Shown piece after piece: positions 25,031 to 32,357 of a stretch of 64,000 nucleotides of DNA. Source of the DNA: Marinirhabdus sp963793275 (GTDB taxonomy: Bacteria > Bacteroidota > Bacteroidia > Flavobacteriales > Flavobacteriaceae); assembly GCA_963793275.1 (NCBI GenBank), contig CAWBZL010000002.1, positions 186,001-250,000 of the forward strand. Direction: 5' to 3'. A program made the position numbers and the translations under genes. Under the pieces are notes generated by a model. It was not told the DNA's origin and made no database searches. It was given only the letters and a program-made list of their open reading frames with translations. Position 1 is the stretch's first letter, and each line of letters opens with the position of its first letter.

Positions 25031-25048
25031 TGGGTATGAATAGAATAA

Positions 25049-26827
25049 TTAAAGAAAACTTTCGATAACCTCTTGTATCTTACGAGATGAAATCCCCGAC
25101 AAATCTTTTAATTCCTCTACAGTTCCGTGCTCAGGAAATGTATCTGACACTCCAAGAACTTTAATGATATTTTTAAAAGTATGCTCGGACGCAAATTCTA
25201 CAACGGCACTCCCCAATCCGCCTTTTTTTACGCCATCTTCAATGGTAATAATATGTTTATGATTCCTGAAAATTTCGTGTAATAGCGATTCGTCCAAAGG
25301 TTTCAGAAAACGAATATCAAAATGCGCAATTTTTTCAACTGAAGAATTTTCAACCTCCAAAATCGCTTCCGTAGCGTTAATTGCCGTGGTTCCAATGGTT
25401 AAAACTGCAATGTCTCCGCCTTTTTTTAACTGAAGAGATCTTCCCATTGTAATAGTTTCAAAAGGTTGCTCCCATTCCAATATAGTTCCGCGACCCCGCG
25501 GATACCTAATAGCGATGGGGAATTCCAATCCCAATTGAGCTGTGTACAATATATTCCTAAGTTCTATTACATTGCGCGGAGCAAATATGATGAGGTTGGG
25601 GATACAACGCAAATACGCTAGGTCGAAAATACCGTGGTGTGTTGCGCCGTCTTCGCCTACAATTCCTGCACGATCCAGACAAAAAATAACCGGTAGTTTT
25701 TGTAAACAAACATCGTGAATGAGCTGGTCGTAAGCACGTTGTAAAAAGGTGGAATAGATATTACAAAAAACCGTCATTCCCTGCGTTGCCAATCCTGCGG
25801 CAAAAGTTACCGCATGTTGCTCGGCAATACCAACGTCAAAAGCCCGGTCCGGGTAAGCCTCCATCATAAACTTTAGTGAACTTCCCGTGGGCATGGCAGG
25901 TGTGATGCCTACTATTTTTTCATTTTTAGAAGCTAATTCCACAAGGGTTTTACCAAACACATCCTGAAATTTTGGCGGTACAACGTTGCTAGATTTCGGA
26001 TATACTTCGCCTGTTCTGGCATCAAATTTTCCAGGAGCGTGGTAGGTTACTTGGTCTTCTTCGGCCTGACGTAGTCCTTTTCCTTTTTTGGTGATCACGT
26101 GCAATAGTTTTGGGCCTTCAACCGTCTTCAGCCGGTTCATTTCAGCAAGTAAAACCGAAAGATCGTGGCCGTCCACAGGTCCCGAATAGTTAAAGTGTAG
26201 GGCTTCAAAAATGTTGTCGGTTTTCGGAGCGCCATCGAGACTTACCTGAGTTAAATAATTTTTTAGTGCCCCAACACTGGGGTCTATGCCAATGGCGTTG
26301 TCATTTAAAACAACCAATAGGTTTGTCTTGGTAACACCTGCGTGATTTAATGCTTCAAACGCCATGCCGCTGGCAATAGAGGCATCTCCTACTACGGCAA
26401 TATGTTGGATATCAAAGTTCCCATTTATCCCGTTGGCTATCGCCATACCCAATGCTGCAGAAATGGCCGTACTACTGTGTCCAACGCCAAAGGTATCGTA
26501 CTCACTTTCTGCTCTTTTTGGAAATCCACTTATGCCGCCTAAACGCCTGTTGGTGTGAAAATTATCTCTGCGACCCGTTAAAATTTTATGTCCGTAGGCT
26601 TGGTGACCTACATCCCAGACCAATAAATCTTTCGGAGTATTAAACACATAATGTAGTGCGACGGTTAATTCTGCTACGCCAAGACTTGCGCCCAAATGTC
26701 CTTCTTTGGTGGCTACGGCGTTGATAATAAATTCACGCAGCTCCCGGGTGAGTTGCGGTAGCTGGTCTTCAGAAAGTTTCCGAAGGTCTTGAGGAGAATC
26801 TATATGTTGCAATAGCGATGAGGACAC
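25049..26827 (-). CDS. dxs: 1-deoxy-D-xylulose-5-phosphate synthase
   Basis: The first enzyme of the MEP isoprenoid pathway: pyruvate plus glyceraldehyde-3-phosphate gives DXP, with thiamine diphosphate. The 592-aa protein has the family's WDVGHQAYGHKILTGR, the TPP/Mg motif GDASIASGMAFEALNHAG...LNDN, the catalytic-Glu motif AEQHAVTFAAGLA and a transketolase C-domain. It is slightly shorter than the E. coli enzyme but collinear with other Bacteroidota versions. The start is GTG at 26827; no ATG is available in frame. A -7 element lies only 5 bp upstream, implying a leaderless or nearly leaderless mRNA. Confidence 0.96.
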   Translation of the reverse strand: MSSSLLQHIDSPQDLRKLSEDQLPQLTRELREFIINAVATKEGHLGASLGVAELTVALHYVFNTPKDLLVWDVGHQAYGHKILTGRRDNFHTNRRLGGISGFPKRAESEYDTFGVGHSSTAISAALGMAIANGINGNFDIQHIAVVGDASIASGMAFEALNHAGVTKTNLLVVLNDNAIGIDPSVGALKNYLTQVSLDGAPKTDNIFEALHFNYSGPVDGHDLSVLLAEMNRLKTVEGPKLLHVITKKGKGLRQAEEDQVTYHAPGKFDARTGEVYPKSSNVVPPKFQDVFGKTLVELASKNEKIVGITPAMPTGSSLKFMMEAYPDRAFDVGIAEQHAVTFAAGLATQGMTVFCNIYSTFLQRAYDQLIHDVCLQKLPVIFCLDRAGIVGEDGATHHGIFDLAYLRCIPNLIIFAPRNVIELRNILYTAQLGLEFPIAIRYPRGRGTILEWEQPFETITMGRSLQLKKGGDIAVLTIGTTAINATEAILEVENSSVEKIAHFDIRFLKPLDESLLHEIFRNHKHIITIEDGVKKGGLGSAVVEFASEHTFKNIIKVLGVSDTFPEHGTVEELKDLSGISSRKIQEVIESFL

Positions 26828-26831
26828 TTCG

Positions 26832-26839
26832 CAAAATTA
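26832..26839 (-). promoter_or_regulatory. -7 element of dxs, leaderless-type placement
   Basis: TAATTTTG (minus strand, 26839-26832) matches TAnnTTTG exactly and ends 5 bases before the GTG start. Transcription would begin at or next to the start codon. A TTTA -33 candidate lies about 18 bp further upstream. Confidence 0.55.
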
Positions 26840-26854
26840 CAACATTCTAAAATG

Positions 26855-27757
26855 CTATAAATCTTCTGGCCTGAATATTATGGGTAATGAATACGACACG
26901 GCTATGGGTTTACCATTTTCTTGTGCAGGTTTTAATTTAGGAAGTTTACGGATAACACGAATGGCTTCTTTTTCTAATGCATCATTAATTGACCTTACTT
27001 CAATATTTTCGACTAGTCCATCGGCATTAATAATAAACCTTGTGTGTATTCGGTAGGTTACATTTGTATCGTAATGTTTATAGGAATTAGCATCGAAATA
27101 TTGCTTTACAAATATTTGTATCTTCTTTTGAAAGTACCGATATTTTTCTTCAGTGCTCAATTCGGTTGGAGTGTCGAAAAACTCGGGGATATTTTCAACA
27201 GAGAACAGGGAAGGTGGTTTTCGGTCGTCAGGACTTTCAGGCTGGATTGGCGCGCCCATTACAGGTATGATCTTCCCCTTTATAGTAGGGATCTCTAGTT
27301 TTTCAGTCTTTGGCGGTTTTTTCTCTTGGGTATTTTGTGAAGTAGCATTCGTTTTATTTTTCAGGGATATAGTGTCTTTTTCAATTTCAGTCGTAAGTTC
27401 AACTGCTGCAACAGGAGTTTTAATGCCTTGCTCATTTTTACAACTTAACAGTGTAGTTCCCATAGCAAGTGCTAATGCTACAACAAAAGCTCTTGAAAAG
27501 GATAGTTGCTTCGTAATGATGCTCCGGGGAATCACAATTTTGACTGTGGGTTGCACGTGCGCCGGGTTAAACCTTCCGCAGATGTTTTTACCTTGATTCT
27601 TTTTAAGATATGAAACAATTTCTGAAGTTTCCATCCCGGTAAAATCTATAACCGATTTTACGCAGGAGTTACAAAACCTTCCGTTGGATTCTTTTTTCAT
27701 AGTGCTCCAGTTTTCGGAACAAGGCTCTGGAATACTAAATACAGGGTGCGATTTCAT
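26855..27757 (-). CDS. Energy transducer TonB with N-terminal Cys-rich motif
   Basis: A 300-aa protein. The N-terminal cytoplasmic part has a Cys/Trp pattern (EPCSENWSTM, GRFCNSCVKSVIDFTGM, KNICGRF) that could bind a metal. One transmembrane helix follows (about 90-110, FSRAFVVALALAMGTTLLSC). A Lys/Pro-rich periplasmic linker (KKPPKTEKLEIPTIKG) leads to a TonB C-terminal domain (about 220-300; TRFIINADGLVENIEV, ALEKEAIRVIRKLPKLKPAQENGKPIAVSYSLPIIF). It would transmit proton-motive energy from ExbB/ExbD to outer-membrane receptors. ATG 27757 is chosen because upstream codons of the longer frame encode low-complexity sequence overlapping tadA and the heptamer repeat. Confidence 0.85.
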   Translation of the reverse strand: MKSHPVFSIPEPCSENWSTMKKESNGRFCNSCVKSVIDFTGMETSEIVSYLKKNQGKNICGRFNPAHVQPTVKIVIPRSIITKQLSFSRAFVVALALAMGTTLLSCKNEQGIKTPVAAVELTTEIEKDTISLKNKTNATSQNTQEKKPPKTEKLEIPTIKGKIIPVMGAPIQPESPDDRKPPSLFSVENIPEFFDTPTELSTEEKYRYFQKKIQIFVKQYFDANSYKHYDTNVTYRIHTRFIINADGLVENIEVRSINDALEKEAIRVIRKLPKLKPAQENGKPIAVSYSLPIIFRPEDL

Positions 27758-27843
27758 ACCAATGCTTTTGAAGTAAAACACAAGAGTCCTGCCATAAATT
27801 TTAATAAAATATGATTTTAGCGAATCAAATCTTATTAATTTTA

Positions 27844-27883
27844 GAAAATAGAAAATAGAAAATAGAAAATAGAAAATAGAAAA
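27844..27883. repeat. Tandem heptamer repeat (GAAAATA)5 between tonB and tadA
   Basis: Five perfect copies of GAAAATA (27844-27878) plus a partial sixth (GAAAAG) directly precede the GTG start of tadA. They also lie about 85 bp upstream of the divergent tonB gene. Slippage would change promoter or leader spacing. Confidence 0.85.
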
Positions 27884-28333
27884 GTGATAGAACCCTTTGA
27901 CGATACGTATTTTATGAAAAAAGCACTGCAAGAGGCCGAAGTTGCTTACAAACAGGGGGAAATACCTATTGGAGCAGTGATTGTGGTAAAAAATCAAATT
28001 ATAGCAAGAGCTCACAACCTCACCGAAACCTTGACAGATGTTACCGCCCATGCCGAAATGCAGGCCATTACAGCTGCAGCCAATTATTTGGGCGGAAAAT
28101 ATTTAATAGGTTGTACGTTATATGTGACTATTGAGCCTTGCCAGATGTGTGCAGGCGCCTTATTTTGGAGCCAGATTAGCAGAATAGTCTACGGAGCAAG
28201 AGACCAACAGCGAGGTTGTATTACCATGGGAACACAATTACATCCTAAAACCAACCTGGAAGGTGGAATTCTTGCTGAAGAAGCTTCAGAATTACTAAAG
28301 CGTTTTTTTATAGAAAAACGAAATTTGAATTGA
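27884..28333 (+). CDS. tadA: tRNA-specific adenosine deaminase
   Basis: A 149-aa cytidine-deaminase-fold enzyme that converts A34 to inosine in tRNA-Arg(ACG). Zinc-ligand and catalytic motifs are intact: TAHAEMQAI (His and catalytic Glu) and PCQMCAGAL (two Cys). The start is GTG 27884, giving MIEPFDDTYFMKKALQEAE, the typical N-terminus; an internal ATG 30 bases later would remove conserved residues. A tandem heptamer repeat abuts the start codon, so a recognisable Shine-Dalgarno is absent. A bidirectional terminator follows. Confidence 0.94.
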   Translation: MIEPFDDTYFMKKALQEAEVAYKQGEIPIGAVIVVKNQIIARAHNLTETLTDVTAHAEMQAITAAANYLGGKYLIGCTLYVTIEPCQMCAGALFWSQISRIVYGARDQQRGCITMGTQLHPKTNLEGGILAEEASELLKRFFIEKRNLN

Positions 28334-28390
28334 CATTTAAGAAGTATCAACGTAAGGGGTGTAATGCCTGCTCTAAAATAAAAAGAATAA

Positions 28391-28426
28391 AAAAATCCTC
28401 CAAAACTTAAAGTTTTGGAGGATTTT
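28391..28426. terminator. Bidirectional terminator between tadA and the cold-shock gene
   Basis: A perfect 15-bp stem (28394-28408 with 28410-28424; core ATCCTCCAAAAC and GTTTTGGAGGAT) has A-rich and T-rich flanks. Confidence 0.88.
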
Positions 28427-28452
28427 GTGGTTGGTTTTTACGAATATATATC

Positions 28453-28650
28453 TTAGTCGTGAATTACGCGAACACGTCCCGCAGTCAGTCCTTTTCTTCC
28501 TTCTTCTTCTTCGTATTCTACTTTGTCACCTTCGTTTAGCGCTTCGCCATTAAGTCCGGTTACGTGTACGAAAATGTCTTTTCCAGTTTCATCGTTAGTG
28601 ATGAATCCGTACCCTTTTGATTCGTTAAAAAATTTTACTGTTCCTTCCAT
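28453..28650 (-). CDS. Cold-shock domain protein
   Basis: A 65-aa single cold-shock domain of the CspA family, a single-stranded nucleic-acid binding RNA chaperone. RNP1 (KGYGFIT) and RNP2 (DIFVHV) are both present, and the N-terminus MEGTVKFFNESKGYG is canonical. The acidic stretch EYEEEEGRKG replaces the usual loop, as in other Bacteroidota members. A -7 element lies about 30 bp upstream, giving a short leader rather than the long thermosensing leader of E. coli cspA. Confidence 0.95.
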   Translation of the reverse strand: MEGTVKFFNESKGYGFITNDETGKDIFVHVTGLNGEALNEGDKVEYEEEEGRKGLTAGRVRVIHD

Positions 28651-28678
28651 TGTAATAAAAAATATAGTTAATAAGCAA

Positions 28679-28686
28679 CAAAGTTA
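28679..28686 (-). promoter_or_regulatory. -7 element of the cold-shock gene
   Basis: TAACTTTG (minus strand, 28686-28679) matches TAnnTTTG. A CAAA (TTTG on the minus strand) lies 25 bp further up at 28712-28715, slightly beyond the usual spacing. Confidence 0.45.
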
Positions 28687-28799
28687 CATTTTTTATAAGC
28701 TCGTAGGTTACCAAATTGTAACTTTTTGTTAAAATTATCCTAAGTTTTAACTTTTTTACTATAAAAATCAAAGGATAAAACCGTCTAACTTTAAGTGCT

Positions 28800-29045
28800 T
28801 TACAGCTTTCTATCTTCACCTTCCTGGCGCATCTTATCTAAGTTTTCTTTAGTAAGCATATAGTCCTTAACACTTTTTCCTTTCCACCGGTGGTATATAA
28901 AAAGTGGCATCCAAACAAAAAATAACCCCGAAATTCCCAGTCCAACACAAAGTTCTCCGGTTTTAACGTCCCCTGTGAGACTATAGAATCCGAAACCTAA
29001 TAAACCTACGATTAGCAAGAATATGATGATAAGTACTGTTCTCAT
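28800..29045 (-). CDS. Small membrane protein, 81 aa
   Basis: Two transmembrane helices (about 4-22 and 32-52) are followed by a charged C-terminal tail (RWKGKSVKDYMLTKENLDKMRQEGEDRKL). I do not recognise a family. Its start overlaps the stop of the TPR lipoprotein gene by 4 bp, so it is translationally coupled as the last gene of the aspS operon. Confidence 0.75.
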   Translation of the reverse strand: MRTVLIIIFLLIVGLLGFGFYSLTGDVKTGELCVGLGISGLFFVWMPLFIYHRWKGKSVKDYMLTKENLDKMRQEGEDRKL

Positions 29046-29854
29046 TTTAAATTTAATGTATTGGCAAGTAATTCAAGATCTTCAAGATAAATTTGGCGAA
29101 TGTCTTCCACGTAGGGTCGCTCATTATAATAACCGGCTTTAAAATCTTCAAGTGCTTTGTTAACAAATATATTGGCTTCTTCTATTTTTCCGAGCTGTTG
29201 CAGGGCTAATGCTTTATAGTACTTCGCATCTGCTGTTTTATTACTGTTATATTGAATGCATTTGTCTAAACTTTCAATTGCTTTTTGCGGTTCGTTATTT
29301 TCAAAATACGCAATGCCCTGGTATAAAAAAGCGGTCACTTCTACCCAATCTTCTCCACTTTCTTCAATTTCGGTTGTAATGTACTTATTGAAATATGCCA
29401 GACTGCTATCGTAATTTTTTAATCCAAGATACGCAATGCCACGCCAATAATCTACACTATGACCTTGTGGAGCATCTACAAAATTAGGAGTAAGCGTATC
29501 ACTTGCGTTAAAATCTGCTATGGCTTTTTCGTAATCTCTGTAAAACCATAAATATAAATAGCCCCGCCAGGGTTGCCAGATTACAGAATCCCTTGCTACG
29601 GCGCCCTCGTAATAATCCTTCCAGGTATGAGGGATACCTCTTTTTAAATAGGTAACTGAAAGTTCTCTCCACGTTTCAGCTTTTGTAGAATCCTGTTCCA
29701 GTGCATACATAAAAGCATTCATGTGTCCCGGATTTCCTTGGTAGTGCTTAAAACCAAAGTTATAGGCATCGGCTACATTTTCTTTTGAGTCCTGACAAGA
29801 AACCAAAACAAAGAAGAAAATGATACTAAGGTAAAATTTCGGTAATTTCTCCAT
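29042..29854 (-). CDS. TPR-repeat lipoprotein, 270 aa
   Basis: The lipoprotein signal has lipobox LVSC (Cys about 20). The mature part has several TPR units, for example YWRGIAYLGLKNYDSSLAYFNKYI, AFLYQGIAYFENNEPQKAIESLDKCI and AKYYKALALQQLGKIEEANIFVNKAL. It is probably a periplasmic or outer-membrane scaffold; its partner is unknown. It overlaps the upstream 184-aa gene by 29 bp and the downstream 81-aa gene by 4 bp, so the three form a tightly packed unit with aspS. Confidence 0.82.
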   Translation of the reverse strand: MEKLPKFYLSIIFFFVLVSCQDSKENVADAYNFGFKHYQGNPGHMNAFMYALEQDSTKAETWRELSVTYLKRGIPHTWKDYYEGAVARDSVIWQPWRGYLYLWFYRDYEKAIADFNASDTLTPNFVDAPQGHSVDYWRGIAYLGLKNYDSSLAYFNKYITTEIEESGEDWVEVTAFLYQGIAYFENNEPQKAIESLDKCIQYNSNKTADAKYYKALALQQLGKIEEANIFVNKALEDFKAGYYNERPYVEDIRQIYLEDLELLANTLNLK

Positions 29855-30380
29855 GTTCTATTCTGTATGAAATGTACATATAACTGTCTACTTGCTCTTC
29901 TTGTATAAGGTTAGGTTTCCAATCTTCTAACTGAACTGTCAATGTCAGCAATTGATTTTTTAGATCTTCAGAAAATTGATGCGGCTCCAGATCGAGATCG
30001 TTTTCGTGTATGATATATCTTCCTGCTTCGCCTTTGCAATTTATCACAAACCGAACGTTAAAATAACCGGAATCGCTATAATTTCGATTTTCATAATTTG
30101 AAAGTATGAATTTTCGAAGTCCGTTTTTTCCTTTACTATACCGGGCTCTTTCCGGATTGTAGTAATCAAAAATGAAATTTTCGTTACAAAGTTTTAAATC
30201 TGCCTTCGCAACAGCATTTTCAGGATCAATATAGGCAACCCGTTTTGTAAATACCTCGTGATGTTTTGGAACAAATTTTTGAGTTGTGAGATAATAAAAA
30301 TAACCAATGGCTCCCGCAATACACAACACGATAAACAATGCTGTAAATATCCCAAGTTTAAGCCATTTGTTGTTACCCAT
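29826..30380 (-). CDS. Single-pass membrane protein with TonB-C-like periplasmic domain, 184 aa
   Basis: One transmembrane helix (about 10-31) is followed by a periplasmic domain. The segment SGYFNVRFVINCKGEAGRYIIHENDLDLEPHQFSEDL resembles the beta-strand pattern of TonB C-terminal-type domains, but this is only a pattern-level similarity. The start codon overlaps the aspS stop (TAATG arrangement), indicating coupled translation. Function is unknown. Confidence 0.75.
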   Translation of the reverse strand: MGNNKWLKLGIFTALFIVLCIAGAIGYFYYLTTQKFVPKHHEVFTKRVAYIDPENAVAKADLKLCNENFIFDYYNPERARYSKGKNGLRKFILSNYENRNYSDSGYFNVRFVINCKGEAGRYIIHENDLDLEPHQFSEDLKNQLLTLTVQLEDWKPNLIQEEQVDSYMYISYRIEHGEITEILP

Positions 30381-31012
30381 TATTTATTTACTACAGTAGA
30401 TTTTAAGTGAAGCTCATCCAACTGCTCCTGGTCCAGAGGTGCGGGAGCATCTATCATCACGTCGCGTCCACTGTTGTTTTTAGGGAATGCAATAAAATCG
30501 CGAATGGTTTCCTGGCCGCCCAGAATAGCAACCAATCTGTCTAATCCAAAAGCGATCCCGCCGTGAGGAGGGGCGCCATATTCAAAAGCATCCATTAGAA
30601 AGCCAAATTGCGCCTTCGCTTCTTCTTCAGAAAAACCTAGATGCCTCAACATAATAGCTTGTGTTTTCCTGTCGTGAATCCTGATAGAGCCACCGCCTAT
30701 TTCGTTTCCGTTTAACACCAGATCGTAGGCATTTGCTTTAACATCGCCCGGGTTGGTATCCAATAATTCCAACTGTCCTGGTTTTGGAGAAGTGAACGGG
30801 TGGTGCATAGCGTGATAATGACCAGTTTCTTCATCCAGCTCCAATAGTGGAAAATCTACTACCCAGAGTGGTGCAAACTCATCTGCTTTACGCAGGCCTA
30901 ATCTTTCGGCAAGCTCCATACGCAATGCTGATAATTGTGCGCGTACTTTATTTGTATCTCCGGAAAGCACACAAATAAGGTCGCCGGGCTTTGCGTTGGT
31001 TATTTCGGCCAT
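30380..31012 (-). CDS. aspS: Aspartyl-tRNA synthetase, C-terminal part (gene split by frameshift)
   Basis: This 210-codon frame encodes the end of AspRS: the last part of the GAD insertion, then the C-terminal half of the class II catalytic core with motif 3 (GIAFGLDRLVAILGG) and the active-site segment HHPFTSPKPGQ. The apparent start ATG (31012) lies inside the sequence that continues the upstream frame. Restoring one G/C at about 31009 joins 'DLATW' to 'AEITNAKPGD', the sequence expected in an intact bacterial AspRS. As the enzyme is essential, a base-call error is the leading explanation; a genuinely split protein with a 13-bp start-stop overlap is possible. Confidence 0.85.
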   Translation of the reverse strand: MAEITNAKPGDLICVLSGDTNKVRAQLSALRMELAERLGLRKADEFAPLWVVDFPLLELDEETGHYHAMHHPFTSPKPGQLELLDTNPGDVKANAYDLVLNGNEIGGGSIRIHDRKTQAIMLRHLGFSEEEAKAQFGFLMDAFEYGAPPHGGIAFGLDRLVAILGGQETIRDFIAFPKNNSGRDVMIDAPAPLDQEQLDELHLKSTVVNK

Positions 31013-32136
31013 GTTGCGAGATCTTCCTGATCGTAAAATTTATCTACCGAAGATTTATAACTTCCGTCATCATTAACGCGGCAATACACCATTCCTAGCG
31101 CGCCTACCTGTGGACGTTTAACCCAGTCTATCAATTTGTCAATTTCTTTACGGGTATAGCTGTTTCCTCCTGGTACGGCAATTCCTACCACCAATTCAGC
31201 ATTATTAAAAACACCAAAATCTTTGTGTTGTGCAACGGTGTTCAGTTCGCCAAATTTCATCCCGAAGCGAATATCGGGTTTATCGTTTCCGTAGATACGC
31301 ATGGCATCGTCGTATTGCATTCTTGGGAATTCTCCTATTTCAACACCGTTTATTTCTTTCAGCAAATGGCGGGTGAGTCCTTCAAAAGTATTTAGAATAT
31401 CTTCCTGCTCGATAAATGCCATTTCACAGTCTATTTGTGTGAATTCCGGTTGTCTGTCGGCTCGCAGATCTTCGTCTCTAAAACACTTTACTATCTGGAA
31501 GTACTTGTCCATTCCGCCTACCATCAACAATTGTTTAAAGGTTTGTGGAGACTGTGGAAGCGCATAAAACTGGCCTTCGTTCATACGGCTTGGTACTACA
31601 AAATCTCTGGCACCTTCGGGAGTAGATTTAATAAGGTATGGGGTTTCTACTTCAATAAAATGCTTTTCAGAAAGATAGTTTCTAACAGCCATGGTCACTT
31701 TATGACGAAAAATAAGGTTTTCTCTCACCGGGTTTCGGCGAATATCCAGGTAGCGATATTTCATACGCAGGTCTTCACCGCCGTCGGTTTCATCTTCAAT
31801 AGTAAATGGAGGCGTAAGCGATTGGTTTAAAATTTCTATTTCAGAAACCAACACCTCTATATCTCCTGTAGGCATTTTAGAATTTTTAGACTCACGTTCA
31901 ATCACCTCTCCTGTAACCTGGATTACAAATTCACGGCCTAGTTTAGCAGCTTTTTCCATCATTTCTTTTGGAGTTCGCTCTTCGTCAAAAACCAATTGCG
32001 TAATTCCGAAACGATCTCTTAAATCTACCCAAACAATAAAACCCTTATCACGGGATTTTTGAACCCATCCGGCAAGTGTTACTGTTTTTTTTATATCTGT
32101 GGCGCGAAGTTGGCCGTTGGTGTGCGTTCTGTACAT
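31000..32136 (-). CDS. aspS: Aspartyl-tRNA synthetase, N-terminal part (gene split by frameshift)
   Basis: This 378-codon frame starts at ATG 32136 (MYRTHTNGQLR) and holds the OB-fold anticodon-binding domain (residues about 1-110, GWVQKSRDKGFIVWVDLRD). It continues with class II motif 1 (VETPYLIKSTPEGARDFVVPSR), the QSPQ.FKQLLM segment, motif 2 (FRDEDLRADRQPEFTQID) and most of the GAD insertion. It stops prematurely after 'QEDLATWPK'. With the following frame the total is about 585 residues, the normal length of bacterial AspRS, which charges tRNA-Asp. It heads an operon with three membrane or lipoprotein genes. Confidence 0.9.
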   Translation of the reverse strand: MYRTHTNGQLRATDIKKTVTLAGWVQKSRDKGFIVWVDLRDRFGITQLVFDEERTPKEMMEKAAKLGREFVIQVTGEVIERESKNSKMPTGDIEVLVSEIEILNQSLTPPFTIEDETDGGEDLRMKYRYLDIRRNPVRENLIFRHKVTMAVRNYLSEKHFIEVETPYLIKSTPEGARDFVVPSRMNEGQFYALPQSPQTFKQLLMVGGMDKYFQIVKCFRDEDLRADRQPEFTQIDCEMAFIEQEDILNTFEGLTRHLLKEINGVEIGEFPRMQYDDAMRIYGNDKPDIRFGMKFGELNTVAQHKDFGVFNNAELVVGIAVPGGNSYTRKEIDKLIDWVKRPQVGALGMVYCRVNDDGSYKSSVDKFYDQEDLATWPK

Positions 32137-32299
32137 ATTGAAACGTTAGATTGAAATTTTCTAAATAAAATGTGGGTGTAAATTTAAGAAGATAAAATAG
32201 GATAGGCGTATAAGTAAGAATATATAGTTGTGGTTTTCAGATATTTTGAAAGATTGCTAGCTATTATGCTTAAAACATTATGAAATTTATAAGAATAGG

Positions 32300-32331
32300 T
32301 TGGTATTTTTAAATATTTAGCAGTAATTTCG
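32300..32331 (+). promoter_or_regulatory. Promoter of the susC-like gene
   Basis: TTG (32300-32302) is separated by 21 bp from TAATTTCG (32324-32331), one mismatch from TAnnTTTG. The predicted start gives a leader of about 20 bases. The rest of the 220-bp gap to aspS shows nothing recognisable. Confidence 0.5.
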
Positions 32332-32357
32332 ACATACATTAACTTAAATCATAAACT

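Noticed and set aside
27758..28051. N-terminal extension of the TonB transducer gene
   Set aside because: The extension is low-complexity sequence from the heptamer repeat and overlaps tadA antisense; the normal start is at 27757.
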